DNA of 55,314 bases from an uncultured Alphaproteobacteria bacterium (GCA_902526865.1 CABZMK010000007.1:1-55314); one strand, 5' to 3'; numbered from the stretch's first letter, positions 9,340 through 18,481 are shown. Made by a program: numbers and translations. Notes: generated by a model from the letters alone, not told the origin.

Positions 9340-10428
9340 TTCGTATAAAACATAATTATTTTTTTCTTTTTTTATCAATTCACTTTTCAGTTTTTCTTTA
9401 CTTTTCTCCTCCATTAACTGAAACAACGACCAAACACAAGCACCCCTTACCAAACTACTTTTATTATTAATATGATTGAGAATGTATTTTATTAATTTTT
9501 TATTTTTGCTATTTCCAGAAGCAATAATTACGTTTCTTAGAAATCTGTTCCAACCTATTCTTTTTACAGAAGAATTATGAAAGTACGTTTTAAAGTGTTC
9601 TTCTCTAAATCTTAAGAAAAATAATAAATCATTTTTGTCATTCGATATAAGTTTTTTCTCATCTGTTTCAGTGGCAAACTTATTCCAAGGACAGATAGAT
9701 AAACAATCGTCACAACCATATATTTTGTTTCCAATCAACTTTCGTAAACTTATTGGAATTGGACCTTTATTTTCAATCGTTAAATATGAAATACATCTTT
9801 TAGAGTCAATTTTATAATTGCTTAAAATTGCGTTTGTGGGACATATTTCTAAACATTTTACACATGATCCACATCCATTAATCATATTTTCTTTTTCATT
9901 TATTTTTATAGGGAGAAATATTTCTGCTAGAAATAACCAAGATCCAAAACTTTTTGAAACAATGTTAGTATGTTTACCCTGCCAACCTAAACCAGCCTTT
10001 TCAGCAAAATATTTTTCCATTATAGGTGAAGTGTCAACGAAAATTTTTGTTTCAAGATTATATTTATCTTTAAACCAATCTTGTAACTTTTGTAATTTAT
10101 TTTTAATTACGGAATGATAGTCTTCATCTTGAGCATAAATACTAATATTTCCATGATTTTTGTCTTTGTTTAATAACAACGGATTCTCTTTAGGACCATA
10201 ATTTTGTCCCAAAACAATAATAGTTTCTACTTTATCCCAAATTTTTTTTGGATTTGTTTTTTTTTCAAAATGCCTTTCTAACCATTTCATATCTCCATGA
10301 TAATTTTTATTTAGAAAATTTTTATATCTTTGCTTTGTCTTTTCATCAACATATGGTTCTGAATAACCAATGGAATCAAAACCGAGTTTAATAATTTCTT
10401 TTTGTATATTTTTTTTTAAATTCTTCAT
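9322..10428 (-). CDS. queG: Epoxyqueuosine reductase
   Basis: Cobalamin and Fe-S enzyme reducing epoxyqueuosine to queuosine in tRNA, the last step of the pathway (368 aa). Two 4Fe-4S motifs are visible: CGSCVKCLEICP and CDDCLSICPW. The N-terminal region DSIGYSEPYVDEKTKQRYKNF and the HGDMKWLERH motif are typical. The C-terminal third resembles the HEAT-like repeats of QueG. It is divergent from queC, with only 32 bases between the starts. Confidence 0.95.
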   Translation of the reverse strand: MKNLKKNIQKEIIKLGFDSIGYSEPYVDEKTKQRYKNFLNKNYHGDMKWLERHFEKKTNPKKIWDKVETIIVLGQNYGPKENPLLLNKDKNHGNISIYAQDEDYHSVIKNKLQKLQDWFKDKYNLETKIFVDTSPIMEKYFAEKAGLGWQGKHTNIVSKSFGSWLFLAEIFLPIKINEKENMINGCGSCVKCLEICPTNAILSNYKIDSKRCISYLTIENKGPIPISLRKLIGNKIYGCDDCLSICPWNKFATETDEKKLISNDKNDLLFFLRFREEHFKTYFHNSSVKRIGWNRFLRNVIIASGNSKNKKLIKYILNHINNKSSLVRGACVWSLFQLMEEKSKEKLKSELIKKEKNNYVLYELKMLS

Positions 10429-10460
10429 TTTTTTATTTTGTTAAATATTATAATTATTAA

Positions 10461-11141
10461 ATGTCTAAAAAATCAAATAAAGCTTTAGTTCTTTTAAGTG
10501 GGGGCTTAGACTCCTCAGTTGTTTTATCAGTGTGCCAAGATAAAGGTTATGATATATATGCCATTTCCTTTGATTATGGCCAAAGACATAAAGTTGAATT
10601 AGAGTATGCAAAATTTCAAGCAACATTTTTTAATTGTATATCTCACGAAGTCTTTAAGATGGAATTCTACGGAGGCTCAGCATTAACAGATGAAATTAAG
10701 GTTCCTAAAAACAGAGATTCTCATTCAATGTCCAAAGATATTCCTGTTACATACGTTCCAAGTAGAAATATTGTATTTCTCTCTTTTGCCACAGGATACG
10801 CTGAATGTCACGATATTGATAATATCTTTATAGGAGTAAATGCAATAGATTACTCAGGATATCCTGATTGCAGAAAGAATTTTATAGATAATTTTGAAAA
10901 ACTTATTAATAAATCTACCAAGAAGGGTTTAGAAGGGAGTAAATTTAAGATAAATACTCCTTTAATAAACTTGTCCAAAAAAGACATTATTAAACTGGGT
11001 CATAAAAATGGCGTTGATTTTTCCATGACGTCGAGTTGTTATAGTCCAAAATTAAAAAAAAACTGTGGAGTTTGTGATTCATGTTTATTAAGAAAACAAG
11101 GGTTTGAGGAGGCTGGTTTAAGAGATCCAGCCAGAATTTAA
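10461..11141 (+). CDS. queC: 7-cyano-7-deazaguanine (preQ0) synthase
   Basis: Converts 7-carboxy-7-deazaguanine to preQ0 with ATP and ammonia (226 aa). The PP-loop LSGGLDSSV lies at residues 12-20. The C-terminal zinc site is CGVCDSCLLR plus an upstream Cys in SSCYSP. First gene of the plus-strand queC-queE-queD run, with queE beginning 3 bases later. Confidence 0.97.
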   Translation: MSKKSNKALVLLSGGLDSSVVLSVCQDKGYDIYAISFDYGQRHKVELEYAKFQATFFNCISHEVFKMEFYGGSALTDEIKVPKNRDSHSMSKDIPVTYVPSRNIVFLSFATGYAECHDIDNIFIGVNAIDYSGYPDCRKNFIDNFEKLINKSTKKGLEGSKFKINTPLINLSKKDIIKLGHKNGVDFSMTSSCYSPKLKKNCGVCDSCLLRKQGFEEAGLRDPARI

Positions 11142-11144
11142 TTA

Positions 11145-11777
11145 ATGTATAAAGTAAAAGAAATTTTCAGATCAATCCAAGGAGAAGGTTTTAATACTGG
11201 AAAAGAAAGCGTATTTATAAGATTTTCTGGTTGTAATTTCTGGAATGGAAGGGTCGAAGACAGGTTAGAAGCAAAATGTAATTTTTGTGATACTGATTTT
11301 GTTGGTGTTAATGGTAAAAATGGAGGTAACTACAATCTAAAAGAGTTAATTGAAGTCGTAGAAAGAGTTTGGGATTTGTCTTTTTCACTAAAAAAAAAAA
11401 ACGTAATTCTAACTGGTGGGGAACCCCTATTACAAGTTGATAAAAAATTGTTAGATTTTTTGAAGAAAAAGAATTTTACAGTTGCTGTAGAAACAAACGG
11501 ATCAATTAAAACAGACCTTGACTTTGACTGGATTTGTGTCAGCCCAAAGGATCCAGCCCACTGGAATCAAAAAAAAGGCGACGAATTAAAAATAATATAT
11601 CCCCAAGATAAATTTAATTTAAAAGAAATAGTCAATTTAGATTTTAAATTTTTTTTTTTACAACCAAAAGATGATAGCTTAATGAAACTTAATCTTAATA
11701 AAACTATTGACTATTGCAAATTAAATAAGAAGTGGATACCTAGTTTTCAATTTCATAAAGCAATCGGAATTCAGTAA
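11145..11777 (+). CDS. queE: 7-carboxy-7-deazaguanine synthase (radical SAM)
   Basis: 210 aa. The cluster-binding cysteines are Cys30, Cys45 and Cys48, a C-x14-C-x2-C arrangement characteristic of one QueE class, in place of the usual CxxxCxxC. The N-terminus IFRSIQGEG is the family hallmark. LTGGEPLLQ is the SAM-binding GGE motif. It rearranges 6-carboxytetrahydropterin, the QueD product, to CDG. Confidence 0.96.
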   Translation: MYKVKEIFRSIQGEGFNTGKESVFIRFSGCNFWNGRVEDRLEAKCNFCDTDFVGVNGKNGGNYNLKELIEVVERVWDLSFSLKKKNVILTGGEPLLQVDKKLLDFLKKKNFTVAVETNGSIKTDLDFDWICVSPKDPAHWNQKKGDELKIIYPQDKFNLKEIVNLDFKFFFLQPKDDSLMKLNLNKTIDYCKLNKKWIPSFQFHKAIGIQ

Positions 11778-11778
11778 A

Positions 11779-12135
11779 ATGATAATCTTCAAAAAATATT
11801 ATTTTGATGCAGCACATTATATGCCTAAATTCAAAAAAAATCACAAATATAAGAAAGTTCATGGGCATAGTTATGAGATTATTATAAAATTGAAAGGTGA
11901 ATTAGATCCAAAAAATAATTGGGTTATGGATTTAGAAAAACTTGATTCTATTGTGAATCCTGAGTTATCAAAACTTGACCATTCAATATTAAATGAAGTT
12001 AAGGGTCTTGAAAAACCAACTAGTGAAAATATAGCAAAATGGCTTTGGAAAAAATTAAAAAAGAAAATTCACAATCTAGATAGTGTTGAAATCAATAGAC
12101 CAAGAATTGGAGGATGTATCTTCCAGGGAGATTAA
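11779..12135 (+). CDS. queD: 6-pyruvoyl/carboxytetrahydropterin synthase family protein, QueD-like with altered active site
   Basis: 118 aa, colinear with QueD without gaps. Zinc histidines are conserved in FDAAHYMP and VHGHSYE, and the Asp-His pair is present in KLDHSIL. The catalytic cysteine of QueD (E. coli GHKCGRLHGH) is replaced by tyrosine here (NHKYKKVHGH, codon 11848-11850). The C-terminal catalytic glutamate position also appears changed, with Arg in INRPRIGGC. By operon position it should make 6-carboxytetrahydropterin for QueE, but the chemistry may be altered. It starts 1 base after queE. Confidence 0.85.
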   Translation: MIIFKKYYFDAAHYMPKFKKNHKYKKVHGHSYEIIIKLKGELDPKNNWVMDLEKLDSIVNPELSKLDHSILNEVKGLEKPTSENIAKWLWKKLKKKIHNLDSVEINRPRIGGCIFQGD

Positions 12136-12136
12136 A

Positions 12137-12592
12137 TTACCTTCCTGAATAATTTGGAATATCTAGTTCTTCCACATAAACGTTCTTTGGCCTTTTTCCT
12201 CTTTGAAAAACAACATCGATAGGTATACCCCCTCTGGGATTCCAGTAACTTGCAACCCTTATCCATTTTGGAGATATATATTTTATAATTTTTTTGGCTA
12301 CTTTAATAGTACAATCTTCGTGGAAACCTCCGTAATTTCTGAATGTGAACAAAAAGAGTTTGAAAGATTTACTTTCCATAATTTTTTTATTAGGTACATA
12401 ATCAACTATAAAATTACCAAAATCAGGCTGAGAAGTAATTGGACAAATACTTGTAAATTCTGGTGCAGTAAATCTTACACAATAATCTTCATCTGGGTGA
12501 GGGTTCTTCACCGTATCCAAAATAAAATTATCTGGTGAATTTTGAATCTTAGACTTGGATCCAAGATACCTAGGTTCTTTTGTATTTTTCAT
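12137..12592 (-). CDS. queF: NADPH-dependent preQ0 reductase, short QueF type
   Basis: Reduces the nitrile of preQ0 to preQ1 (151 aa, the unimodular QueF length). The thioimide-forming Cys50 is in EFTSICPIT and the Asp in QPDFG. The QueF signature ESKSFKLFLF and the substrate-binding Glu in GFHEDC are visible. The start overlaps the 3' end of tgt by 23 bases. Last gene of the moaA-nadK-argE-queA-tgt-queF run; it converges with queD. Confidence 0.95.
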   Translation of the reverse strand: MKNTKEPRYLGSKSKIQNSPDNFILDTVKNPHPDEDYCVRFTAPEFTSICPITSQPDFGNFIVDYVPNKKIMESKSFKLFLFTFRNYGGFHEDCTIKVAKKIIKYISPKWIRVASYWNPRGGIPIDVVFQRGKRPKNVYVEELDIPNYSGR

Positions 12593-13691
12593 GATTTTCA
12601 GAATATCTTTTTTTTAGTTCATAAAATTTTTTATTAATTATAGACTCTCGTATATCACACATCATTTTTTTGTAAAAAGCAATATTATGTAAACTTAAAA
12701 TCATACATGCTAAAATTTCATTATTTTTAACTAAGTGATGAATGTAAGATTTCGAAAAATTTTGAGAAACATATAAATCCAATCCTTCATCAAGAGGAGA
12801 GTCGTCTTTAAGATATATTGCATTTCTCAAGTTTATTTCACCTTTACTTGTAAAAGCCCTCCCATTCCTCCCAAATCTCGTAGGTAAGACACAATCAAAC
12901 ATATCAATTCCTCTTTCTACAGCTGAAAATATGTCAATTGGTCTGCCAACACCCATCAAATATCTAGGTTTATCTTCATCGATATTTTCTAAAGAAAAAT
13001 CAATTGTTTTGATCATCTCTTCATGAGACTCGCCAACTGAAAGTCCCCCCAGGGCAAAACCATCAAATCCAATTTTACTTAATTTTTCAGAGCATTTCTT
13101 TCTTAGAGTTTCAAACATACCTCCTTGAATAATTCCAAATAAACCAAAACCCTCTCTGGATGTGAAAGTGTTTTTACACCTATTCGCCCATCTGAGTGAC
13201 AATTCCATTGACTCCTCAGCTCTTGAAAATGACGCTGGATATTCAGTACATTCATCCAGTACCATTGAAATATCAGAATTTAATCTTTCTTGGATTTGAA
13301 TTGCAGATTCTGGGGTTAATTCAATTCTTTTTCCGTCAATATGAGATACAAAATTAATTCCATGTTCATTTATTTTTCTTAATTTTGACAAAGACCATAC
13401 TTGATATCCCCCAGAATCTGTCAAAATTGGTCTATTCCAATTAATAAATTTGTGAAGCCCTCCTAATTCTTTTACTAAACGATCTCCTGGGCGAAGCATC
13501 AAATGGTATGTATTTGCTAAAATAATTTCTATACCAAGTTTTTCTAAATCTCTCTGAAAAATTGCCTTTACGCTCCCAAGAGTTCCAACAGGCATAAAGA
13601 CAGGAGTTTTAATTTTTCCATGGAAAGTTTCAATAGATCCTGCGCGTGCCTTTTGATATTTATTTTCTAAAGAGAATTTAAAATTTGCCAT
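12570..13691 (-). CDS. tgt: tRNA-guanine transglycosylase lacking the zinc cysteines
   Basis: Exchanges G34 for preQ1 in tRNAs with GUN anticodons (373 aa). Active-site elements are intact: ILTDSGGYQVWSL, VLDECTEYP, GIIQGGMF, RYLMGVGRP and the nucleophile region DMFDCVLPTR. The usual zinc motif CDCYTCxxYSRAYLHH is replaced by LDLYVSQNFSKSYIHH (codons near 12750-12800), so all three cysteines are gone. The His of LSLHNIAFY remains. It overlaps queA by 14 bases and queF by 23. Function is likely kept, but without the structural zinc. Confidence 0.94.
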   Translation of the reverse strand: MANFKFSLENKYQKARAGSIETFHGKIKTPVFMPVGTLGSVKAIFQRDLEKLGIEIILANTYHLMLRPGDRLVKELGGLHKFINWNRPILTDSGGYQVWSLSKLRKINEHGINFVSHIDGKRIELTPESAIQIQERLNSDISMVLDECTEYPASFSRAEESMELSLRWANRCKNTFTSREGFGLFGIIQGGMFETLRKKCSEKLSKIGFDGFALGGLSVGESHEEMIKTIDFSLENIDEDKPRYLMGVGRPIDIFSAVERGIDMFDCVLPTRFGRNGRAFTSKGEINLRNAIYLKDDSPLDEGLDLYVSQNFSKSYIHHLVKNNEILACMILSLHNIAFYKKMMCDIRESIINKKFYELKKRYSENHEKYKRT

Positions 13692-14718
13692 TTTTATTCC
13701 AAATTAAACATGCATCTCCATAAGAAAAAAAACGAAGTTTATTTTTGATCGCAAAATCATAAAGTCTCATTGTTTTTTTTTTTCCAATAAGTGTGAAAAT
13801 TAAAAGTAGTAATGTAGATTTTGGTGTATGAAAATTTGTAACAAGTCCATCAACAGAATTTATTTCCCAACCGGGTTTTATAAATATATTTGTTTCACCT
13901 TTATATGGTGAAATGTAACCTTTGCTATCTTTTGATGATTCAAGTAATCTTAAAACTGTTGTTCCAATAGCAATTATTCTTCCACCATTGTTTTTTACTT
14001 TATTAATTTCATCAGATGATTCTTTTGAAATACATCCATATTCATAATGCATCTTATGTTTAAAAACATTTGCTGTTCTTATGGGAATGAAAGTCCCACC
14101 ATTTACATGTAAAGTAATATAAATTATTTTAACTTTTTTTGTTTTTAGTTTATTAATTAAACGTTTAGTAAAGTGAAAGCTCGCTGTTGGAGCAGCTACA
14201 GCTCCTTCATTTTTGGCAAAGATAGTTTGATAATTATTAAAATCTGATTTTTTGTGACCTCTCTTTCTTATGTAGGGAGGGATGGGAGGTTTCCCAAAAA
14301 TTTTTATTTTTTTTAAGAATTCTTTGTAGGCTAGGTCAAACTTTAAAGATATTTCATAATCATGTATTTTAATTATTTCAGCAAATTGTTTTTTAAAAAT
14401 ACTGATTTTCATTCCGGTCATTAGCTTTTTTTTTGCTTTTAAAAAGGCACTCCATTTGTTTTCTTTTTTATCTTCAATTTTATTTAGATTTATTGAAACT
14501 TTTTGATTGTCAATTGCGCCTTCGAGTTCAGCATGGATTACCTTAGTGTTATTGATAATAATTGCATCTGATGAATTTAATTCATTTATAATTTCATTGA
14601 ACTTAATTATTCTGTTATTTTTACCTACAACAACTAATTTTGAATTATCTCTAGGTTTGACAGGATGCAGAGCTATCAGTTCCTTTGGAATTTCATAATC
14701 TAAATCATTTAGATGCAT
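13678..14718 (-). CDS. queA: tRNA preQ1(34) S-adenosylmethionine ribosyltransferase-isomerase
   Basis: Transfers the ribosyl part of SAM to preQ1-tRNA to give epoxyqueuosine (346 aa). It starts with the typical LNDLDYEIPKELIALHP. Contains PPYIRKRG, AAPTASFHFT, LHVNGGTFIPIR and LVTNFHTPKSTLL, all QueA signatures. Normal length. It ends within tgt (14-base overlap) and starts 1 base after the argE stop. Confidence 0.96.
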   Translation of the reverse strand: MHLNDLDYEIPKELIALHPVKPRDNSKLVVVGKNNRIIKFNEIINELNSSDAIIINNTKVIHAELEGAIDNQKVSINLNKIEDKKENKWSAFLKAKKKLMTGMKISIFKKQFAEIIKIHDYEISLKFDLAYKEFLKKIKIFGKPPIPPYIRKRGHKKSDFNNYQTIFAKNEGAVAAPTASFHFTKRLINKLKTKKVKIIYITLHVNGGTFIPIRTANVFKHKMHYEYGCISKESSDEINKVKNNGGRIIAIGTTVLRLLESSKDSKGYISPYKGETNIFIKPGWEINSVDGLVTNFHTPKSTLLLLIFTLIGKKKTMRLYDFAIKNKLRFFSYGDACLIWNKNGKF

Positions 14719-14719
14719 T

Positions 14720-15853
14720 TTAGTAAAGGTAATCTATTACTTTAGTGAGAAAATCTTCGCATTTTTTTAGCTGTACTATTTCAATGTATTCATCTGGTTT
14801 GTGGGCTTGTTTAATACTTCCTGGACCACAAACTATTGTTTGAAAGCCTATCTGATTGAAAATACCTGCTTCTGTACCGAAACTCACGGTATTTAAGGAG
14901 TTAGTTCTCAATTTTTCTAAGCAAAGTGATATGATATTTGAATTGTGATTTGTTATCAAAGGCGGGAAATTATTTTGTTCAGACAATGATATACTGCATT
15001 TCTTGTTAAATGACTTCATCTCTCCTTCTAAAATTAATAGATAATCTTTGATTTGGTTTACAAACTTTTCTGTTTTAAATTTTGGAATATCTCTTATCTC
15101 AAATTCAATTCTACAATTGTTCGGTATAATATTTACTGCGGTCCCACCAGAAATTTTTCCTACATTAATGGTTGTAAAACTTGGAAAGAAATTTAGGTCT
15201 TTATTTTTTTCAATTAATTTTTGTTTAGCCTCTAGAAATTGAATAAACTTTGAGCAATATTGTATTGCATTGACCCCCTCATTTATTAATGATGAGTGAG
15301 ATTCTAATCCATTAAACGATACTTCAAAGTTTTTCTTTCCTTTGTGCTGATTTACAAGTTTCATTTCAGTTGGTTCACCAACAATACAAAATTTTGGTTT
15401 AGGATCTAGTTTGTTCAAAAAAGGAACTAATTTCTGAATACCAAGACATCCTACTTCTTCATCATATGAGAAAATTAGAAAAAGAGGCTTCTTCATTTCT
15501 TTAATTTTTATTTTTTTTAATAAAGACAATACAACTGCTATAAATCCTTTCATATCAGCAGTTCCTCTACCATAATATTTATTATTTTTCATAGTTAAAT
15601 TAAAAGGGTTTGATGTCCATTTTTGTCCATCTGTTGGAACAACGTCTGTATGGCCAGAAAAGGCTATTCCACCGTCTTTTTTTGGTCCAATTCTACAAAA
15701 AACATTAAACCTGCCTTTTTCCCCTTCAATTTTTTTGGCTTTTAATCCAATTTTATTTAAATAATCTATAATAAAATTTGCCAATTCTTTATTTGAATTT
15801 TCACTAATTGTTGGAAAAGAAATTAATTTGGAAAAGATCTGGTCTAAATTCAT
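14720..15853 (-). CDS. argE: Acetylornithine deacetylase (M20 family)
   Basis: 377-aa zinc peptidase-family protein. Metal-ligand motifs are FSGHTDVVP, GRGTADMKGF and the catalytic Glu in SYDEEVGCLG; dimerisation-domain glycines lie in VGKISGGTAVNIIPN. Best fit is ArgE, which removes the acetyl group from N-acetylornithine. M20 enzymes interchange substrates, so a succinyl-diaminopimelate or another acylamino acid role cannot be excluded. It sits in a run with nadK and queA with 1-2 base spacing, so it is co-transcribed with genes of unrelated pathways. Confidence 0.83.
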   Translation of the reverse strand: MNLDQIFSKLISFPTISENSNKELANFIIDYLNKIGLKAKKIEGEKGRFNVFCRIGPKKDGGIAFSGHTDVVPTDGQKWTSNPFNLTMKNNKYYGRGTADMKGFIAVVLSLLKKIKIKEMKKPLFLIFSYDEEVGCLGIQKLVPFLNKLDPKPKFCIVGEPTEMKLVNQHKGKKNFEVSFNGLESHSSLINEGVNAIQYCSKFIQFLEAKQKLIEKNKDLNFFPSFTTINVGKISGGTAVNIIPNNCRIEFEIRDIPKFKTEKFVNQIKDYLLILEGEMKSFNKKCSISLSEQNNFPPLITNHNSNIISLCLEKLRTNSLNTVSFGTEAGIFNQIGFQTIVCGPGSIKQAHKPDEYIEIVQLKKCEDFLTKVIDYLY

Positions 15854-15855
15854 TT

Positions 15856-16620
15856 TTAAGAATTATTAAATTGTTCGTTAATTATACGTTCTTCTAAGTC
15901 ATGACCAGGATCAAACAATAAGTTTACAAATAATTTTTTTTCAAGTTCAATTTCAAGCCTGTCAATATTTTCAAATTGCATGAAGTCTGCTTCTGCTCTA
16001 ACAGGTCTTAATTTAGAGTCAATTGCGTACAAAGTAATTTTTGCATCATTGGTAAGTAAAGCACCTCTCCATCTTCTTGGCCTGTAAGGACTTATTGGAG
16101 TAAGTGCTAAAACCTTAGCACCTACAGGAATTACAGGACCTCTCAATGAAAGATTATAAGCTGAACTTCCAGCTGGAGTTGCGATTAAACAACCGTCACC
16201 GAGGAATTCTTCAATCCTAGTTTTATTATTTACTTCAATTTTTATTTTTGCAATCTTTGAGCTACTTCTTATTAGAGATACATCGTTAAAAGCTAAACTC
16301 TCTTTAATTTTTTGATTTTTTTCAAAGCATTTGATTTTTAAAGGCGATAACTTGTAGGGAATCGCTTCGTCTAATCTTTTTTTTAAATTTTTCTCGGAGA
16401 ATTGATTCATCAAAAATCCAATGTGACCTTTATTCATGCCATAAATTGGTTTGTTCAAATGTAAAAAATCATGTAATGATTTTAACATTGTTCCATCACC
16501 TCCAAGTGCCACTATAATGTCTGCTTTTTCGGGCGGAACAGAATCGTAAGTTTGTTCCATCATTTTAAGCGATTCAATAGCATCTGGTTTTTCTGAAGAA
16601 ACAAATCCAATTTTTGTCAT
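15856..16620 (-). CDS. nadK: NAD kinase
   Basis: Phosphorylates NAD to NADP (254 aa, the short bacterial form). The ATP/NAD motif GGDGTML lies at residues 40-46. The second family motif, DGCLIATPAGSSAYNLSL, contains the GSSAY turn. LALTPISPYRPRRWRGALL is also conserved. Two bases separate it from argE and three from moaA. Confidence 0.94.
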   Translation of the reverse strand: MTKIGFVSSEKPDAIESLKMMEQTYDSVPPEKADIIVALGGDGTMLKSLHDFLHLNKPIYGMNKGHIGFLMNQFSEKNLKKRLDEAIPYKLSPLKIKCFEKNQKIKESLAFNDVSLIRSSSKIAKIKIEVNNKTRIEEFLGDGCLIATPAGSSAYNLSLRGPVIPVGAKVLALTPISPYRPRRWRGALLTNDAKITLYAIDSKLRPVRAEADFMQFENIDRLEIELEKKLFVNLLFDPGHDLEERIINEQFNNS

Positions 16621-16623
16621 TTA

Positions 16624-17607
16624 TTAACCACCTGTAGTATTCATAAATCGTTTATGAATATAGCTTTTTTCATCAATGTTAAAGTAATGTTTTTCTGGTT
16701 TCATGAAAATGACTTTCTTTAATGCATTTAACAAGCTTGGTATGTCGTTATCTCTAATAAAAGGTGTTAGGTCTACAGAATTGTTATCACCAAGACATGG
16801 ATAAACTTTTCCATTTGAAGTTATTCTTAATCTATTACAAGTTGCACAAAAATGATCAGATATGGGGGAGATGAAACCCACAAATAAATTTAATTTCTTG
16901 CAATAGAAATAGTTTGATGGACCTGACGATTTAAGTGAAGATTGTTCTAGATCAAAATCTTTACAGATTATTTCCTTAGCTTTATTAACAGAAAAGTATT
17001 GCGACTTTCTTGAACTTAACATGTCTCCTACTGGCATAACCTCAATGAAAGATAATGTAAAAGAATTATGACTGCACCATTTCATTATTTCCAATAATTC
17101 ATCATCATTAAAATTTTTTAAAAGAACTGTATTTATCTTTATAGACAACTTATTTTCTTTAGCACTTTCAATACCATCGAAAACACTTTTAATATTTCCT
17201 CCATTCGTAATGAAATTAAACTTTTCTTTTATAAGTGAATCAAGCGACACATTTACTCTTTTGACTCCAAGGTCTGATAAAGTTTTTGAATATTTTTTTA
17301 ACTGCGTTCCATTTGTAGTTAGTAAAATTTCATCGATAACTTTTTCACTTAGTTTTTTGGACAAGAATTCAATATATTCTACTATATCTTTCCTCACTAA
17401 TGGTTCTCCACCAGTAATACGAAATTTTCTTATCCCTAAATCAATGAGTGACTCTGAAATTAATTTAAGTTTATTAATATCTAAAATTTCTTCTTTTTTG
17501 TAAAAATTAGGATTGGACTCAGGCATACAATATTTGCATCTAAGATCACATCTGTCAGTAACAGAAATTCTTACATAGTCAATTTTCCTTCCAAAGTTAT
17601 CTAGCAT
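16624..17607 (-). CDS. moaA: GTP 3',8-cyclase
   Basis: First enzyme of molybdenum cofactor synthesis, a radical SAM protein (327 aa). The N-terminal cluster is Cys20, Cys24 and Cys27 in DRCDLRCKYCMPE. The GTP-binding C-terminal cluster motif is HFCATCNRLR with a later Cys in VYPCLGD. The C-terminal GG tail, required for catalysis in MoaA, is present (NTTGG). It heads the minus-strand operon and diverges from fdhD across 79 bases, tying cofactor synthesis to the formate dehydrogenase block. Confidence 0.96.
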   Translation of the reverse strand: MLDNFGRKIDYVRISVTDRCDLRCKYCMPESNPNFYKKEEILDINKLKLISESLIDLGIRKFRITGGEPLVRKDIVEYIEFLSKKLSEKVIDEILLTTNGTQLKKYSKTLSDLGVKRVNVSLDSLIKEKFNFITNGGNIKSVFDGIESAKENKLSIKINTVLLKNFNDDELLEIMKWCSHNSFTLSFIEVMPVGDMLSSRKSQYFSVNKAKEIICKDFDLEQSSLKSSGPSNYFYCKKLNLFVGFISPISDHFCATCNRLRITSNGKVYPCLGDNNSVDLTPFIRDNDIPSLLNALKKVIFMKPEKHYFNIDEKSYIHKRFMNTTGG

Positions 17608-17686
17608 AATTTTTTTGAATAATATTCATATTTTAATTCTTAGATTAAAATAATATAGTAATCAAATTATTAGTAAACTTAAAGTC

Positions 17687-18481
17687 ATGAAAATTAAACC
17701 TAACTTAGAAAATTCATCCTTAACAAGAAAAATCTTTGGATTAGATGAGTATTTAAAGCGAAAGAAGATAGACGTAATTGAAGAAAAACCCATAACACTC
17801 TATTTAAACAGTCAAGAAATTGTGACAATGATGACAATCAACGATTTCCCAGAATATTTAGCACTTGGTTATCTTTTAAATCAAAATATGATTACCAAAA
17901 CAACAAAAATTGAGTCTGTTGAATATTATGAAGATTTAAAAACAGTTGTTGTAAGAACTAAAAAATCAACAAATTTTGAAGCAAAATTAAAAAAAAAGAC
18001 CATTACCTCAGGTTGTGCTCAAGGAACAGTATTCGGTGATATTATGGATAATTTGAAAAAATTTAAATTTAAAAATACTTTCAAGATTAAAAAATCATGG
18101 ATTTATGACTTATCAAAAAAAATTAATCTAACCCCTAGCCTTTATCTAAAAGCTGGAGCTATTCATGGTTGTGTCTTATGTATGAAAAACAAGCCTTTAA
18201 TATATATGGAGGATGTTGGAAGACATAATGCTATTGATAAAATTGCAGGTTACATGAAAGTAAAAAAGATTTCTCCAGCCAATAAAATTTTTTACACAAC
18301 TGGTAGACTTACAAGTGAAATGGTAATGAAGTCAGTTCAAATGAGAATCCCGATAGTCATTTCAAGGTCAGGTTTCACAGCATGGGGGGTTGATCTTGCA
18401 CGACAAGCTAACTTGACTTTAATTGGAAGAGCTAAAGGAAAAAAATTCTTTGTATTGAGTGGAGAACATAGAATTGAATAA
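17687..18481 (+). CDS. fdhD: Formate dehydrogenase sulfurtransferase FdhD
   Basis: Delivers sulfur to the molybdenum cofactor of formate dehydrogenase (264 aa). The catalytic cysteine is Cys110 in ITSGCAQGT. The second cysteine of the CxxC found in E. coli FdhD is absent, and in that family only the first is regarded as essential. GCVLCMKNKPL, VGRHNAIDKI, FYTTGRLTSEMVMK and SRSGFT match the family. First gene of a plus-strand run with mobA and the OFA transporter, pointing toward the convergent formate dehydrogenase genes. Confidence 0.94.
   Translation: MKIKPNLENSSLTRKIFGLDEYLKRKKIDVIEEKPITLYLNSQEIVTMMTINDFPEYLALGYLLNQNMITKTTKIESVEYYEDLKTVVVRTKKSTNFEAKLKKKTITSGCAQGTVFGDIMDNLKKFKFKNTFKIKKSWIYDLSKKINLTPSLYLKAGAIHGCVLCMKNKPLIYMEDVGRHNAIDKIAGYMKVKKISPANKIFYTTGRLTSEMVMKSVQMRIPIVISRSGFTAWGVDLARQANLTLIGRAKGKKFFVLSGEHRIE

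Noticed and set aside
10429-10460. A preQ1 riboswitch ahead of queC was considered.
   Set aside because: The gap to divergent queG is only 32 bases, with no room for the aptamer and no matching pattern.
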